Shown: in pieces, positions 1-9,051 of the stretch
Layout of the letters: the number at the start of each line of letters is the position of its first letter
Numbering within the stretch: position 1 is the stretch's first letter
Assembly: GCF_040566555.1 (NCBI RefSeq)
Contig: NZ_JBEWYP010000001.1
Coordinates: forward strand, 62,001 to 126,000
Direction: 5' to 3'
DNA length: 64,000 nucleotides
Source of the DNA: Sediminicola sp040566555
GTDB taxonomy: Bacteria; Bacteroidota; Bacteroidia; Flavobacteriales; Flavobacteriaceae
Notes under the pieces: model-generated
Seen by the model: only the letters and a program-made list of their open reading frames with translations
Databases searched by the model: none
What the model was told of the DNA's origin: nothing
Program-made: the position numbers and the translations under genes

Positions 1-1296
1 GCGGGCATAGTCTTAACAGCATCCCATAATCCACCGGAATACAATGGATATAAGGTGTATTGGACAGATGGAGGACAAATTGTACCCCCTCAGGATGGGG
101 AAATTATCTCAGAGATCAATAATTTATCTTTCGAGGATATCAAATTCAAGGCAGATGAGAGCTTGATCCAATTGATAGACAAAGAGGTGGATGAGGCCTT
201 TATTTCTGCATCTGTAAAAAATGGAAACTTTAATGCCAAGGGTAAGGACGATTTTAAAATTGTTTTCACTTCTTTACACGGTACTTCTATAACTGCCATC
301 CCCGAAGTTTTAAAAAGGGCAGGTTACAAAAATGTGACCATTATTGAAGAGCAGGCGGTACCTGATGGAAACTTTCCAACAGTCAAATCTCCAAACCCTG
401 AAGAACCTGAGGCCTTGAACATGGCGATAGAAAAGGCCGAAGAGATTGGTGCGGATATGGTAGTTGGTACCGATCCAGATAGTGACCGATTGGGAATCGC
501 AGTGAGAAACCTTGAGGGCAAAATGGAATTGTTGAACGGGAACCAGACCATGGTGCTAATGACCAAATTTTTATTGGATCAGCGAAAGGCCCAAGGAATG
601 GAAGGCAATGAATTTATAGCCTCCACCATTGTATCCACCCCAATGATGCCTGCCTTGGCAGACGCCTATGGTGTGGAGTGCAAGACCGCTCTAACGGGAT
701 TCAAGTGGATCGCTAAAATGATCAAGGATTTTCCAAATCAGCACTTTGTTGGTGGTGGGGAAGAAAGTTTTGGGTTTATGGTAGGCGATTTTGTTCGTGA
801 CAAGGACGCAGTTACCTCTACCCTCTTGGCTTGTGAAATAGGTGCTAATGCCAAAGCCAATGGCAGTTCTTTCTACAAGGATTTGATTGATTGCTACGTG
901 GATTTTGGTTTTTATAAGGAGAAATTGGTTTCCATGACCAAAAAGGGAATCACTGGGGCACAGGAAATAAAACAGATGATGATAGATTACAAGAACAACC
1001 CTGTACAATCTATCGACGGATCCAAGGTTATTTTTGTGGATGATTATAATACATCAACCAAAAAAAATATGGTGACAGGTGAAACTACATCTATCGACAT
1101 ACCTAAATCCAATGTATTGATCTATACAACGGAAGACGGAACGATTATGGCCGCCAGACCCAGTGGCACGGAACCTAAAATAAAATTCTATTTCAGCATC
1201 AATGCAACCCTTGATAAGGCAAGTGATTTTAAAAAGGTAGATGCCCAATTGGACGAAAAGATCAACAGAATCTTAAAAGAACTGAACCTCAATTAA
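1..1296 (+). CDS. Phospho-sugar mutase (phosphoglucomutase/phosphomannomutase), 5' end cut
   Basis: Interconverts hexose 1- and 6-phosphates in the cytosol through a phosphoserine enzyme. The reading frame is open from base 1, so the gene starts before the window; 431 codons are visible. Seen in order: the active-site serine loop TASHNPPEYNGYK (visible residues 6-18), the Mg-binding loop DPDSDRLG (bases about 472-495), the sugar-recognition loop GGGEESFGF (about 751-777) and the phosphate-binding loop RPSGTEPKIKFY near the C-terminus. All four signature loops of the alpha-D-phosphohexomutase superfamily are intact. Bacteroidota members of this kind are usually about 570 residues, so roughly a quarter is missing. 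Glucose versus mannose preference cannot be read from the sequence. Its TAA overlaps the ATG of the ABC exporter by one base, so the two are translationally coupled. Confidence 0.95.
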   Translation, partial: AGIVLTASHNPPEYNGYKVYWTDGGQIVPPQDGEIISEINNLSFEDIKFKADESLIQLIDKEVDEAFISASVKNGNFNAKGKDDFKIVFTSLHGTSITAIPEVLKRAGYKNVTIIEEQAVPDGNFPTVKSPNPEEPEALNMAIEKAEEIGADMVVGTDPDSDRLGIAVRNLEGKMELLNGNQTMVLMTKFLLDQRKAQGMEGNEFIASTIVSTPMMPALADAYGVECKTALTGFKWIAKMIKDFPNQHFVGGGEESFGFMVGDFVRDKDAVTSTLLACEIGANAKANGSSFYKDLIDCYVDFGFYKEKLVSMTKKGITGAQEIKQMMIDYKNNPVQSIDGSKVIFVDDYNTSTKKNMVTGETTSIDIPKSNVLIYTTEDGTIMAARPSGTEPKIKFYFSINATLDKASDFKKVDAQLDEKINRILKELNLN

Positions 1297-3122
1297 TGGA
1301 GTATTTTAAAAAAATCCTTCGGTTTGCCAAACCTTATCAGAAATATGGCTACTTAAATATATTCTTTAATATTCTTTATGCACTTTTTAGTGCCCTGTCT
1401 TTTGCCGCCCTTATCCCAATGTTGGATGTGCTCTTTAAACAGGATAAAAAGGTTTTCGAAGAACCCACTTATACCGATTTGGGTCATTTAAAGGATTATT
1501 TACAGGAATATATCAATTTCAAGGTAACGGCGTATTCAGGGAATGATGAAATGAAAGGGCTGGTATTGGTCATTGGATTGGTATTGATCCTATTCCTAAT
1601 GAAGAATTTCTTCAATTACCTGGCCATGTATTATATCACCTTTCTAAGGAATGGGGTCTTAAAGGATATCCGGAACAAAATGTACAAGAAAATTGTAGAG
1701 CTGCCTATTTCCTACTATTCCGAGAAGAGAAAAGGGGATGTAATAGCTAGGATTACCTCCGATGTGTTGGAAATTCAGCATTCCTTTCTATCCGTTTTAG
1801 AATTGATAGTTAGGGAACCGCTAACCATTATATTCACCATTATAATCATGTTTGGTATCAGTACCAAGCTAACCCTGTTCGTATTTATTTTTATTCCTTT
1901 AGCAGGTATGATTATTTCTAGAATAGGAAAATCATTAAAAAAGAAATCGGACCGTGTCCAGAAAGAGTCCGGGGAATTCCTATCCATTGTGGAGGAAACC
2001 TTAGGGGGGCTAAGGGTCATTAAGGCCTTTAATGCGGAATCCAAGTTCCAGAAAACCTTTAATGCGTCTACGTATCGCTTTTTTGATTTCTCCAATAAAT
2101 TGCTCAATAGGCAAAACCTGGCCTCCCCAACAGGGGAATTCCTAGGGATTTTAGTGATAGGGGTTTTATTATGGTTCGGCGGGAAAATGGTATTGATCGA
2201 CAAAACTTTAGATGCCTCCTCCTTTATAGCTTATATGGGATTGGCCTACAACATCCTTACTCCCGCAAAAGCGATCAGCAAAGCCTCTTACGGTGTTAAA
2301 AAGGGTGATGCTGCAGCAGAACGTGTATTGGAAATTTTGGAAACCGAAAACCCTATCGGGGAGATTGAGAATCCTATTCACAAAACCACTTTTGAGAGCG
2401 GAGTGTCCATTGAAAATGTATCCTTTAAATACGAGGATGAATATGTTCTTAAAAACTTTAATCTCACGGTCCCAAAGGGACACACTGTTGCTCTGGTAGG
2501 ACAATCGGGAAGTGGAAAAAGTACTATAGCGAATCTGGTGACGCGCTTTTACGATGTGAACGAAGGCATTATTAAAATAGACGATACCGATATAAAACAT
2601 CTCACCAAAAACTCCCTTCGCAATTTAATGGGGCTAGTAACCCAAGATTCCATTTTGTTCAATGATACTGTACGAAACAACATTGGCCTAGGAAAAGAAA
2701 ACGCTACGGATGAGGAAATTATTGAAGCGGCAAAGATTGCAAATGCCCACGAATTTATATCACAGCTTCCTAATGGCTATGACACCAATATTGGTGATAG
2801 CGGAAACAAATTAAGCGGAGGTCAAAAGCAAAGATTGTCCATCGCAAGAGCTGTTCTTAAGAACCCTCCCTTAATGATATTGGATGAAGCAACTTCTGCC
2901 TTGGATACGGAAAGTGAAAGATTGGTACAGGACGCACTGGAAAAAATGATGAAGAACAGAACCTCCATAGTCATTGCCCATCGCTTGTCCACCATACAAA
3001 ATGCAAATACGATCATAGTGTTGCAAAAAGGGGAGATAGTTGAACAGGGCTCTCATACACAGCTCCTAGAGTCTAATGGTGTCTATAAAAAATTAGTAAC
3101 CATGCAGTCATTTGACTCCTAA
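1296..3122 (+). CDS. ABC exporter, MsbA-like fused permease/ATPase
   Basis: A 608-residue half-transporter: an N-terminal six-helix membrane domain (about residues 15-325) and a C-terminal ATPase. The Walker A motif GQSGSGKST lies near residue 401, the signature LSGGQKQR near 505, and Walker B LMILDEATSALD near 525, followed by the switch histidine in IAHRLST. This is the lipid/multidrug exporter layout; in Bacteroidota such proteins are commonly annotated as MsbA-type lipid A or peptide exporters, and it would act as an inner-membrane homodimer. Substrate is inferred only. The start codon overlaps the stop of the mutase (TAATG), which supports co-transcription. The residues needed for ATP hydrolysis look complete. 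Confidence 0.93.
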   Translation: MEYFKKILRFAKPYQKYGYLNIFFNILYALFSALSFAALIPMLDVLFKQDKKVFEEPTYTDLGHLKDYLQEYINFKVTAYSGNDEMKGLVLVIGLVLILFLMKNFFNYLAMYYITFLRNGVLKDIRNKMYKKIVELPISYYSEKRKGDVIARITSDVLEIQHSFLSVLELIVREPLTIIFTIIIMFGISTKLTLFVFIFIPLAGMIISRIGKSLKKKSDRVQKESGEFLSIVEETLGGLRVIKAFNAESKFQKTFNASTYRFFDFSNKLLNRQNLASPTGEFLGILVIGVLLWFGGKMVLIDKTLDASSFIAYMGLAYNILTPAKAISKASYGVKKGDAAAERVLEILETENPIGEIENPIHKTTFESGVSIENVSFKYEDEYVLKNFNLTVPKGHTVALVGQSGSGKSTIANLVTRFYDVNEGIIKIDDTDIKHLTKNSLRNLMGLVTQDSILFNDTVRNNIGLGKENATDEEIIEAAKIANAHEFISQLPNGYDTNIGDSGNKLSGGQKQRLSIARAVLKNPPLMILDEATSALDTESERLVQDALEKMMKNRTSIVIAHRLSTIQNANTIIVLQKGEIVEQGSHTQLLESNGVYKKLVTMQSFDS

Positions 3123-3223
3123 TTATAAGACCGCGATAAAGGGAGAATAGAGAGAATGTTTTAGGTGGCAATTAAACCATTGCAGAAATTTAGAGTCACA
3201 TAGTTAAATGTAAACAACCACTT

Positions 3224-3766
3224 TTGATATCAGAAGCATCTTTAGTAGACCAGTTGAAGGACAAGGATACCCAATCCCATGCTTTTGAGGTATTGATCAA
3301 TACCTACAAAGTGCGTCTCTATTGGCATATACGAAGAATTGTACTGAACCATGACGATACGGATGATGTACTTCAGAATACCTTTATAAAGGTCTTTAAA
3401 AATATTGACGGTTTTAAAGGGGACAGCAAACTTTTCTCCTGGATGTATAGAATTGCGACCAATGAGGCATTAAGCTTCTTAAAGGCCAAATCCAAAAAAA
3501 TGGGGATTTCCAATGTGGAACTTCAGACTCAAATAGTGGATAATTTACAGGCAGATGTTTATTTTGAAGGGGAAGAGATACAGTTAAAACTTCAAAAGGC
3601 CATCGCAGAGCTTCCTGACAAACAGAAATTGGTGTTTAATATGAAGTATTTTGAAGAATTGAAATACGAAGAAATTTCAGAGATTTTAGACACTTCTGTA
3701 GGTGCCTTAAAAGCATCATATCATTTGGCATCTAAGAAAATAGAAGCTTTTTTAAAAAACGATTAA
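3224..3766 (+). CDS. ECF-type RNA polymerase sigma factor
   Basis: A small sigma70-family factor of about 180 residues. Region 2 (about residues 20-90) contains the DDVLQNTFIKVFKNIDGF and FSWMYRIATNEALSFL segments, and region 4 (about 125-178) has a C-terminal helix-turn-helix around LKYEEISEILDTSVGALKAS. It would direct core polymerase to a dedicated promoter set. The only sensible start is TTG at 3224: the nearest ATG upstream (3208) is followed at once by a stop in another frame. A GTG or AUU-type start slightly upstream cannot be excluded. It is followed after 33 bases by a membrane protein with anti-sigma features and by a secreted sensor-like protein, so the three probably form one signalling operon. 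Confidence 0.9.
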   Translation: MISEASLVDQLKDKDTQSHAFEVLINTYKVRLYWHIRRIVLNHDDTDDVLQNTFIKVFKNIDGFKGDSKLFSWMYRIATNEALSFLKAKSKKMGISNVELQTQIVDNLQADVYFEGEEIQLKLQKAIAELPDKQKLVFNMKYFEELKYEEISEILDTSVGALKASYHLASKKIEAFLKND

Positions 3767-3799
3767 ACCTTTTAATATATTGAAGGTCAAACCAAAAGA

Positions 3800-4315
3800 A
3801 TGAAAGAGAAAGATAAACATAGTGGTTTTAAAACTCCTGAAGGATACTTCGAAGGGTTGAACGATTCTCTTTTGGATAAAATAAAGGGAGATAGTACGGT
3901 CATACCCAAAAATGAAGGTTTTGAGGTTCCGGAAGGGTATTTTGAAGGACTGAACCAAAACATTCTTTCCAAATTAAAAGAGGAAGAGTCTAAAGTAATT
4001 GCCCTTAATCCTTATAGAAAATATTATTTTACGGCGATAGCTGTGGCCGCATCTTTGCTTTTGGTAATTGGTTTACAATGGAAAAAGGAAGAAGCATATT
4101 CTTTTGATGATCTTGCTTCTTCGGATATAGAATCCTATTTTGAATTCAATGATTATGGAATGAGTTCTTATGAAATCGCGGAAATAATGTCGATTGATGA
4201 TATACATATCCAGGATATGATGCAAAATGAAATAAAAGATGAAAACATTGCCGATTACCTGAATGACAATATTGACATTTTTGAAGATTTAAATTTAGAG
4301 AACGATGAATATTAA
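3800..4315 (+). CDS. Membrane protein, probable anti-sigma factor with duplicated PEGYFEGLN motif
   Basis: 171 residues with one clear membrane segment (about 76-93). The cytoplasmic N-terminus carries two copies of the same roughly 20-residue element, GF(K/E)(T/V)PEGYFEGLN followed by an amphipathic stretch, at residues 9-28 and 40-59. The part after the membrane segment is strongly acidic (many D/E, about 100-171). I do not recognise a named anti-sigma domain. The role is inferred from position directly behind an ECF sigma gene, from the single-pass topology and from the 11-base overlap with the next gene. The repeated motif would be the natural candidate for contact with the sigma factor or another cytoplasmic partner. 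Similar PEGYF-bearing proteins occur behind sigma genes in other Bacteroidota. Confidence 0.6.
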   Translation: MKEKDKHSGFKTPEGYFEGLNDSLLDKIKGDSTVIPKNEGFEVPEGYFEGLNQNILSKLKEEESKVIALNPYRKYYFTAIAVAASLLLVIGLQWKKEEAYSFDDLASSDIESYFEFNDYGMSSYEIAEIMSIDDIHIQDMMQNEIKDENIADYLNDNIDIFEDLNLENDEY

Positions 4316-4754
4316 TAAATATATTGCGACTTTAGGGTTATTACTTTTTATCACAGTTGTTTCCTTTGCACAGGACAGACCTGATAGGGAGAAAATAAAA
4401 GCTCTAAAAGTAGCCTTTATCACAGAACGATTGGACCTTAGCAGTAAGGAAGCACAATTGTTTTGGCCTATTTACAATGAGCACGAATCTAATATGGAGG
4501 ACCTACGTGTCAAAGAATGGTCACAGGTACGCTATAAGATAAAACAGGCCAGCACCCTATCGGAACAAGAAGCCGACGATCTGTTGGGTTTATATACGGC
4601 CTTGGAAAAAGAGAAACAAGATTCTTACAAACGCTTGTTCTCCAAGCTTAAGAATGTACTCTCCAGTAAAAAAACATTATTGCTCATCCAGAGTGAAGAC
4701 GATTTTAAGCGTAAATTAATGCAGATGTACCGCCAAAAACAACGGAAGAATTAA
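4305..4754 (+). CDS. Secreted sensor-like protein of the ECF sigma operon
   Basis: 149 residues with a signal peptide (about 1-22, ending SFAQ). The mature part is almost entirely helical and charged, with AFITERLDLSSKEAQLFWPIYNE followed by long helices rich in K, E and Q. That pattern resembles the Spy/CpxP-like fold, and homologues behind flavobacterial sigma genes carry the label 'sensor of ECF-type sigma factor'. It probably acts in the periplasm, sensing envelope state for the upstream membrane protein; this is inference from fold type and operon order. Its ATG overlaps the stop of the anti-sigma-like gene by 11 bases. Transcription ends at the hairpin just after its stop codon. Confidence 0.7.
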   Translation: MNINKYIATLGLLLFITVVSFAQDRPDREKIKALKVAFITERLDLSSKEAQLFWPIYNEHESNMEDLRVKEWSQVRYKIKQASTLSEQEADDLLGLYTALEKEKQDSYKRLFSKLKNVLSSKKTLLLIQSEDDFKRKLMQMYRQKQRKN

Positions 4755-4755
4755 T

Positions 4756-4784
4756 AAAAAACCTAGGTCTAGCCTAGGTTTTTT
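4756..4784. terminator. Bidirectional intrinsic terminator
   Basis: Six A, stem CCTAGG, five-base loop, stem CCTAGG, six T. The symmetry gives a U-tract on either strand, so it can serve both the sigma operon ending at 4754 and the convergent lipoprotein gene ending at 4798. Confidence 0.9.
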
Positions 4785-4797
4785 ATTATCCTGTATT

Positions 4798-5826
4798 TTA
4801 CTTAAACGTTAATTTTGCTATTCGTCCACTTCCTGCTGCGTAGGCTATAGAATCATTTAAAAAGCGTAGGGTATAAAATCGCTCATCGGACAGTTTTTCC
4901 CAGTTTGCCCCCATATCTCCGGAGTAAAAGATACCTTTAAAACCAACGGCGACCATATCCAAACCTGCACCGTTAGGAACAAATTGAACACAGCTCATAT
5001 AACCAGGTTCTTTTCCGTCAGCCAACAATTGCCAAGTTTTCCCTCCATCTTTGGTAAGTGCTTTATTGGCGTTTTTATTTTCTGGCTTAGTATAATCCCC
5101 ACCAATTGCAACCCCTAATTTTGAGTCAAAAAAAGCAATGGAATAGATTCCTTCGGTTTCCTTGTCTTTGAGCATAGGTGTGGTGAAAACTTCCCATTTT
5201 TTTCCCTTATCCGGGGAATAATAGATATTTCCTTTGGTTGTTGCCAGCCACGTGTTATCACCTATCATATCTATATTTGTATTACTGGCGGCAAAGGCCC
5301 CTTCTCCTTCACTTGCTTTCGGTAACGCACTACAAGGAATTTTTCTCCATGTTTTGCCTCCATCCCTAGTGATGATAATAGACATACATCCGTCCATACT
5401 ATCACCCACGGCAAGACCTTCCTTATCGTTCCAAAACTTCATAGCATCATAAAATACCTTTTCGTCTTCCTCTTTGTACACCAATTCCATATCCCCCTGA
5501 TCTCCGGTCTTGTAAAGCAAAGCCGGGTTGGAGACTGATAGCATAAAAAAGTCGGTCGCCGTATGTGCCACGGCCCTAAACTGTGGGAGAATACTATCAT
5601 AGGTTTGAACCTTGGTCCTTACAATGCCCTTTTTTAAATCTACCGACCCGAACGTACCCTTATCAGCCGCAAAGGCTAAACTTCCATCCATGAGTTCAAT
5701 GGCACGGATACTCAAGGAATCCTCATAAATAGTGTCTATCGTAACCGATTTAAATTGAAGGGATTTGGGCTTTTCATCACAGGAAACAAGAAACAAAAGT
5801 CCAATTATTACTGATAAATATTTCAT
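4798..5826 (-). CDS. Lipoprotein beta-propeller, YCF48/BNR-like
   Basis: A 342-residue lipoprotein: signal peptide with lipobox LVSC (Cys16), then repeated blades with Asp-box-like elements (RDGGKTWRK, SPDKGKKWEV, KDGGKTWQL, GDMGANWEK). This is the fold of photosystem II assembly factor-like and sialidase-type propellers; flavobacterial members are often annotated 'oxidoreductase', but no catalytic site can be pointed to. It probably sits on the outer membrane or in the periplasm and binds a protein or glycan. Longer starts (TTG at 5844, ATG at 5841) overlap or precede the promoter's -7 box and predicted transcript start, so the ATG at 5826 is preferred. Confidence 0.8.
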   Translation of the reverse strand: MKYLSVIIGLLFLVSCDEKPKSLQFKSVTIDTIYEDSLSIRAIELMDGSLAFAADKGTFGSVDLKKGIVRTKVQTYDSILPQFRAVAHTATDFFMLSVSNPALLYKTGDQGDMELVYKEEDEKVFYDAMKFWNDKEGLAVGDSMDGCMSIIITRDGGKTWRKIPCSALPKASEGEGAFAASNTNIDMIGDNTWLATTKGNIYYSPDKGKKWEVFTTPMLKDKETEGIYSIAFFDSKLGVAIGGDYTKPENKNANKALTKDGGKTWQLLADGKEPGYMSCVQFVPNGAGLDMVAVGFKGIFYSGDMGANWEKLSDERFYTLRFLNDSIAYAAGSGRIAKLTFK

Positions 5827-5841
5827 AGGTATAAATTTCAT

Positions 5842-5871
5842 CAAAAATAAACGGATTCCCTTCTAAAACAA
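5842..5871 (-). promoter_or_regulatory. Bacteroidota promoter for the propeller lipoprotein
   Basis: On the minus strand TTG (5871-5869), exactly 19 bases, then TATTTTTG (5849-5842). This is a full match to the TTG-N19-TAnnTTTG pattern known for Bacteroidota. The transcript would start near 5836 and leave a leader of about ten bases before the ATG at 5826. Confidence 0.75.
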
Positions 5872-5879
5872 TACCTTTG
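5872..5879 (+). promoter_or_regulatory. Promoter -7 box for rsmB-like gene
   Basis: TACCTTTG fits TAnnTTTG and ends 18 bases before the ATG at 5898. No TTG lies at the usual upstream spacing. It abuts the divergent promoter at 5842-5871, so the two transcripts start back to back. Confidence 0.55.
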
Positions 5880-5897
5880 CAACCTTAATTTTTTGGA

Positions 5898-7109
5898 ATG
5901 CGATTACATAGAAATCTAGTATTTGGGGTTATTGATGCGTTGAACTTTATCTTTAACGAGAATGAGTATGCAGACAAGGTGGTGGAAAAAGTATTGAAGT
6001 ACGATAAGAGATGGGGAGCTAGAGATAGGGCATTCATAGCTGAAACTACGTATGACATTGTACGTTGGAAGCGATTATACACGGAAATTGCCGAGGTAAA
6101 GGCACCATTCAACAGACCAGATTTATTCCGTATTTGGGCGGTTTGGGCCGTTTTAAGAGGAATAGAACTTCCTGATTGGAAACAGATAGAACCAACTCCG
6201 ACACGAAGGATAAAAGGTAAGTTTGATGAGCTTTCGAAAATCAGAAAATTTAGGGAGTCTGTGCCGGACTGGTTGGATGAATTGGGTGAGGAAGCCTTGG
6301 GTGAAGAGTTGTGGACCAAAGAGTTACATGCCTTAAATCAGCAGGCCGATGTTGTTTTAAGGGCAAATACCCTGAAAACGACGCCTATAAAATTACACGA
6401 TATTCTACTGGAGCTCAATGTAGATACAGAATTTATTAAAGGCTATCCAAGTGCATTAAAGCTAAAGGAGCGTAGCAATGTATTTACTACCGAAGCCTTT
6501 AAAGAAGGTTTATTTGAGGTACAGGATGCCTCTTCCCAATTAGTAGCCGAATTTTTGGATGTAAAACCAGGCCAAAGAGTCATTGATACCTGTGCAGGCG
6601 CCGGTGGTAAAACCCTGCATTTGGCAGCACTAATGGAAAACAAAGGTCAGCTTATTGCTCTTGACATTTACTCCCGTAAACTTTCAGAACTAAAAAGACG
6701 CGCCAAGCGTGCCGGAGCCCACAATGTGGAGACAAGGGAAATAGATTCTACCAAGGTCATCAAAAAACTGCACAATAGCGCAGATAGGGTGCTCATAGAT
6801 GCACCATGCACTGGTTTGGGCGTATTGAGAAGGAATCCAGATGCCAAATGGAAAATGCAGCCCGATTTCTTGGAAAAAGTTATCGCAACGCAGAAACAAA
6901 TCCTCAGTGATTACAGCAAAATGGTAAAACCAGGAGGTAAATTGGTATATGCTACCTGTTCTATCCTACCCCAGGAAAATAAAGAACAAGTAAAGACCTT
7001 TTTGGAATCTGAAGAAGGAAAAGATTTTATCTTAATAAGGGATAAGAATGTTTATGCCTCCGTTGAAGGTTATGATGGCTTCTACATGGCCTTATTACAA
7101 AGGAAGTAG
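5898..7109 (+). CDS. RsmB/NOP-family RNA cytosine-5 methyltransferase
   Basis: 403 residues. The N-terminal part (about 1-150) is the NusB-like helical RNA-binding region of RsmB-type enzymes. The C-terminal Rossmann domain has the SAM loop DTCAGAGGKTLHLAA (near 230-245), motif IV DAPCTGLG with Cys304, and motif VI YATCSILPQEN with Cys354. The paired cysteines are the release and attack residues of m5C methyltransferases, so the enzyme should be active on RNA, most likely 16S rRNA. Because several NOP/Sun paralogues exist, the exact target base is uncertain. It stands alone, between a divergent promoter region and a palindromic terminator. Confidence 0.9.
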   Translation: MRLHRNLVFGVIDALNFIFNENEYADKVVEKVLKYDKRWGARDRAFIAETTYDIVRWKRLYTEIAEVKAPFNRPDLFRIWAVWAVLRGIELPDWKQIEPTPTRRIKGKFDELSKIRKFRESVPDWLDELGEEALGEELWTKELHALNQQADVVLRANTLKTTPIKLHDILLELNVDTEFIKGYPSALKLKERSNVFTTEAFKEGLFEVQDASSQLVAEFLDVKPGQRVIDTCAGAGGKTLHLAALMENKGQLIALDIYSRKLSELKRRAKRAGAHNVETREIDSTKVIKKLHNSADRVLIDAPCTGLGVLRRNPDAKWKMQPDFLEKVIATQKQILSDYSKMVKPGGKLVYATCSILPQENKEQVKTFLESEEGKDFILIRDKNVYASVEGYDGFYMALLQRK

Positions 7110-7132
7110 ATCTTATCTATTTTAATAATAAA

Positions 7133-7166
7133 CAAAAAAGGTATAACCGCGGTTATACCTTTTTTG
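7133..7166. terminator. Bidirectional terminator, perfect 34-bp palindrome
   Basis: Bases 7133-7166 equal their own reverse complement; the core is GGTATAACCGCGGTTATACC flanked by six A and six T. It lies between convergent genes ending at 7109 and 7193 and offers a U-tract to both. Confidence 0.88.
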
Positions 7167-7192
7167 TTTTCATGTCTTCTCAAAACCCTTAT

Positions 7193-8797
7193 CTACTCTT
7201 TTAAGGTGGGATAACTTACCCCAAGTTGCTCCAGATACGTATCGTATTTTTCTTCATCAAAATAAAATTGTTCCAATTGAGGTCTAAATTTTTCCATTTT
7301 ATCCTGATTTAGATAGGTCGGCGGCAAATCGGCTTCCGTGATCATGGGTTGGTATTTGGTTTCTTTGCTCTGTTCATTATTGAAATAATCCCATGCCTTC
7401 GTCAATAGAGCGGGCTTAAGCAAAAAATCTAAAATGGTCATCGCCTCTGCTTGGGCCCCTGCCACAACTCCTTTATGTGCTATGGGTGTGGCCATCGCAA
7501 TGGCATTGCTCCAATGGTGTCCTTGGAGACCTGGTATATTGGAAGGAAAGCGCAATGTAACGGTTGGTACCTTCCAGGAAACATCGCCAATATCATCAGA
7601 ACCCCCACTTACAGGCTCTTTCACTGGTAGTCCCAAGGGATCCAAGACCGTATTTAAGCCTTCCAATTTATCTGAATTGACCTCCTTTTGCACGGCTTTG
7701 GCCAAAGTTTGATCGGCCTCCGACCAGGATGGCATGCCAATTTTTTGAATATTGGAATACATGCTCTCGGCAATCACCTTATTGTAATGTCTCGGCCATG
7801 CCGTTCCCAAGACCTTTGATGTCACTTTGGTACCCGTCATCAGGGCTGCTCCCTCCGCAATGTTATTGGCCTCCTTGTACATTTCCATGATACCCTCGTA
7901 GGTAATATCCCTAAAGTAATACCATATGGAAGCCTTGGAAGGCACTACATTTGGTTGATCCCCTGCATCTGTAAATATGGAGTGTGATCTTTTTAAGGGA
8001 TGCAGGTGCTCCCTTTTATAATTCCAACCTATATTCATTAGCTCCGCGGCGTCCAAAGCACTGCGCCCCCTCCATGGAGATCCTGCCGAATGGGCGGCCT
8101 CCCCTTCAAAAGAGTATTCCACAGAAATAAGACCGGTTCCTTTTGTAGGACCCCAGGAAACTTCAAGATTATCTCCCACATGTGTAAAAATGCACATATC
8201 TATATTATCAAAAAGGCCATCCCTTACATACCAGGCCTTGGCTGCCACCAATTCTTCGGCAATACCAGGCCATATAACCAAAGTGCCTTTTATGTCCTCC
8301 CGTTCCATTAGCTGCTTTACCGCTAAAGCAGAGGTGATATTTAAGGGAATTCCTGAATTATGGCCTTCCCCATGCCCTGGGGCACCTTCAACTATAGGCT
8401 TATGATAGGCAACGCCTGGATACTGGGATGCTTTGGGAATACAGTCCACATCACTACCCAAGGCAATGACCGGTCCTTCCCCATTGCTCCATCTAGCAAA
8501 CCAAGCGGTAGGAATCCCAGAAATGGAATTTTCAATCTCAAAACCATTTTCTTTTAGCAAGCCTGTCAAATATTTGGATGATTCTATTTCCTGAAAACCG
8601 AGTTCCGAAAAACTAAATACTTTATCGACCATGACCTGTGCCCGTTTATAATTGGCCTGAACAATTTGGGCGGCTTCGGCCTTTAATTTTTCCACCTGTT
8701 TTTCAGAATATTTCTTTTGGGAAAAACCGAAATTTACAACACCAATTAATAGGATTAGTAGCAATCCGCTCGTTGACTTTTTAATATTATATTTCAT
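7193..8797 (-). CDS. Secreted M20-family amidohydrolase (AbgB-like)
   Basis: 534 residues with a Sec signal peptide (about 1-26, ending FGFSQ). The M20D/AbgB-type fold is visible: a metal region with ALGSDVDCIP, the segment GHGEGHNSG, the acidic pair in PGIAEE, THVGDN, and a dimerisation domain beginning with EGEAAHSAGSPWRGRSALDA. The late GGSDDIGDVSW and LQGHHWSN segments complete the metal site. AbgB relatives cleave p-aminobenzoyl-glutamate; other M20D enzymes deacylate N-acyl amino acids or cleave dipeptides, so substrate is open. The signal peptide places this copy in the periplasm, unlike E. coli AbgB. Transcribed alone toward the palindromic terminator. Confidence 0.87.
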   Translation of the reverse strand: MKYNIKKSTSGLLLILLIGVVNFGFSQKKYSEKQVEKLKAEAAQIVQANYKRAQVMVDKVFSFSELGFQEIESSKYLTGLLKENGFEIENSISGIPTAWFARWSNGEGPVIALGSDVDCIPKASQYPGVAYHKPIVEGAPGHGEGHNSGIPLNITSALAVKQLMEREDIKGTLVIWPGIAEELVAAKAWYVRDGLFDNIDMCIFTHVGDNLEVSWGPTKGTGLISVEYSFEGEAAHSAGSPWRGRSALDAAELMNIGWNYKREHLHPLKRSHSIFTDAGDQPNVVPSKASIWYYFRDITYEGIMEMYKEANNIAEGAALMTGTKVTSKVLGTAWPRHYNKVIAESMYSNIQKIGMPSWSEADQTLAKAVQKEVNSDKLEGLNTVLDPLGLPVKEPVSGGSDDIGDVSWKVPTVTLRFPSNIPGLQGHHWSNAIAMATPIAHKGVVAGAQAEAMTILDFLLKPALLTKAWDYFNNEQSKETKYQPMITEADLPPTYLNQDKMEKFRPQLEQFYFDEEKYDTYLEQLGVSYPTLKE

Positions 8798-9012
8798 ATA
8801 CAGTGCTTAAGTTGATTCTAAATTTAAATAATTTATGTGCAACATTAGCCTTTTGATTAATCTCAATTTATTTAGTACATCTTCTTTTTCAATTAGAAAT
8901 ATTTCTAACCTTTTAACAGAATACACCCATCTCAGATCACTCTGTTCCATTAATTAACAATTAGTGCTTATAAGTGTTCACTTTTCTGGCCGGCATTTAC
9001 ACATAAAAAATG

Positions 9013-9020
9013 TAAATTTG
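9013..9020 (+). promoter_or_regulatory. Promoter -7 box for purL
   Basis: TAAATTTG matches TAnnTTTG. The transcript would begin near 9027, giving a leader of about 25 bases to the ATG at 9052. This argues against the in-frame TTG at 9025 as a start. Confidence 0.6.
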
Positions 9021-9051
9021 TGCCTTGTTAAACAAACAATTTTCGAATTCC

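Noticed and set aside
9025..9051. TTG start upstream of purL
   Set aside because: It falls at the predicted transcript start; the ATG at 9052 gives the normal N-terminus MIHFFG.
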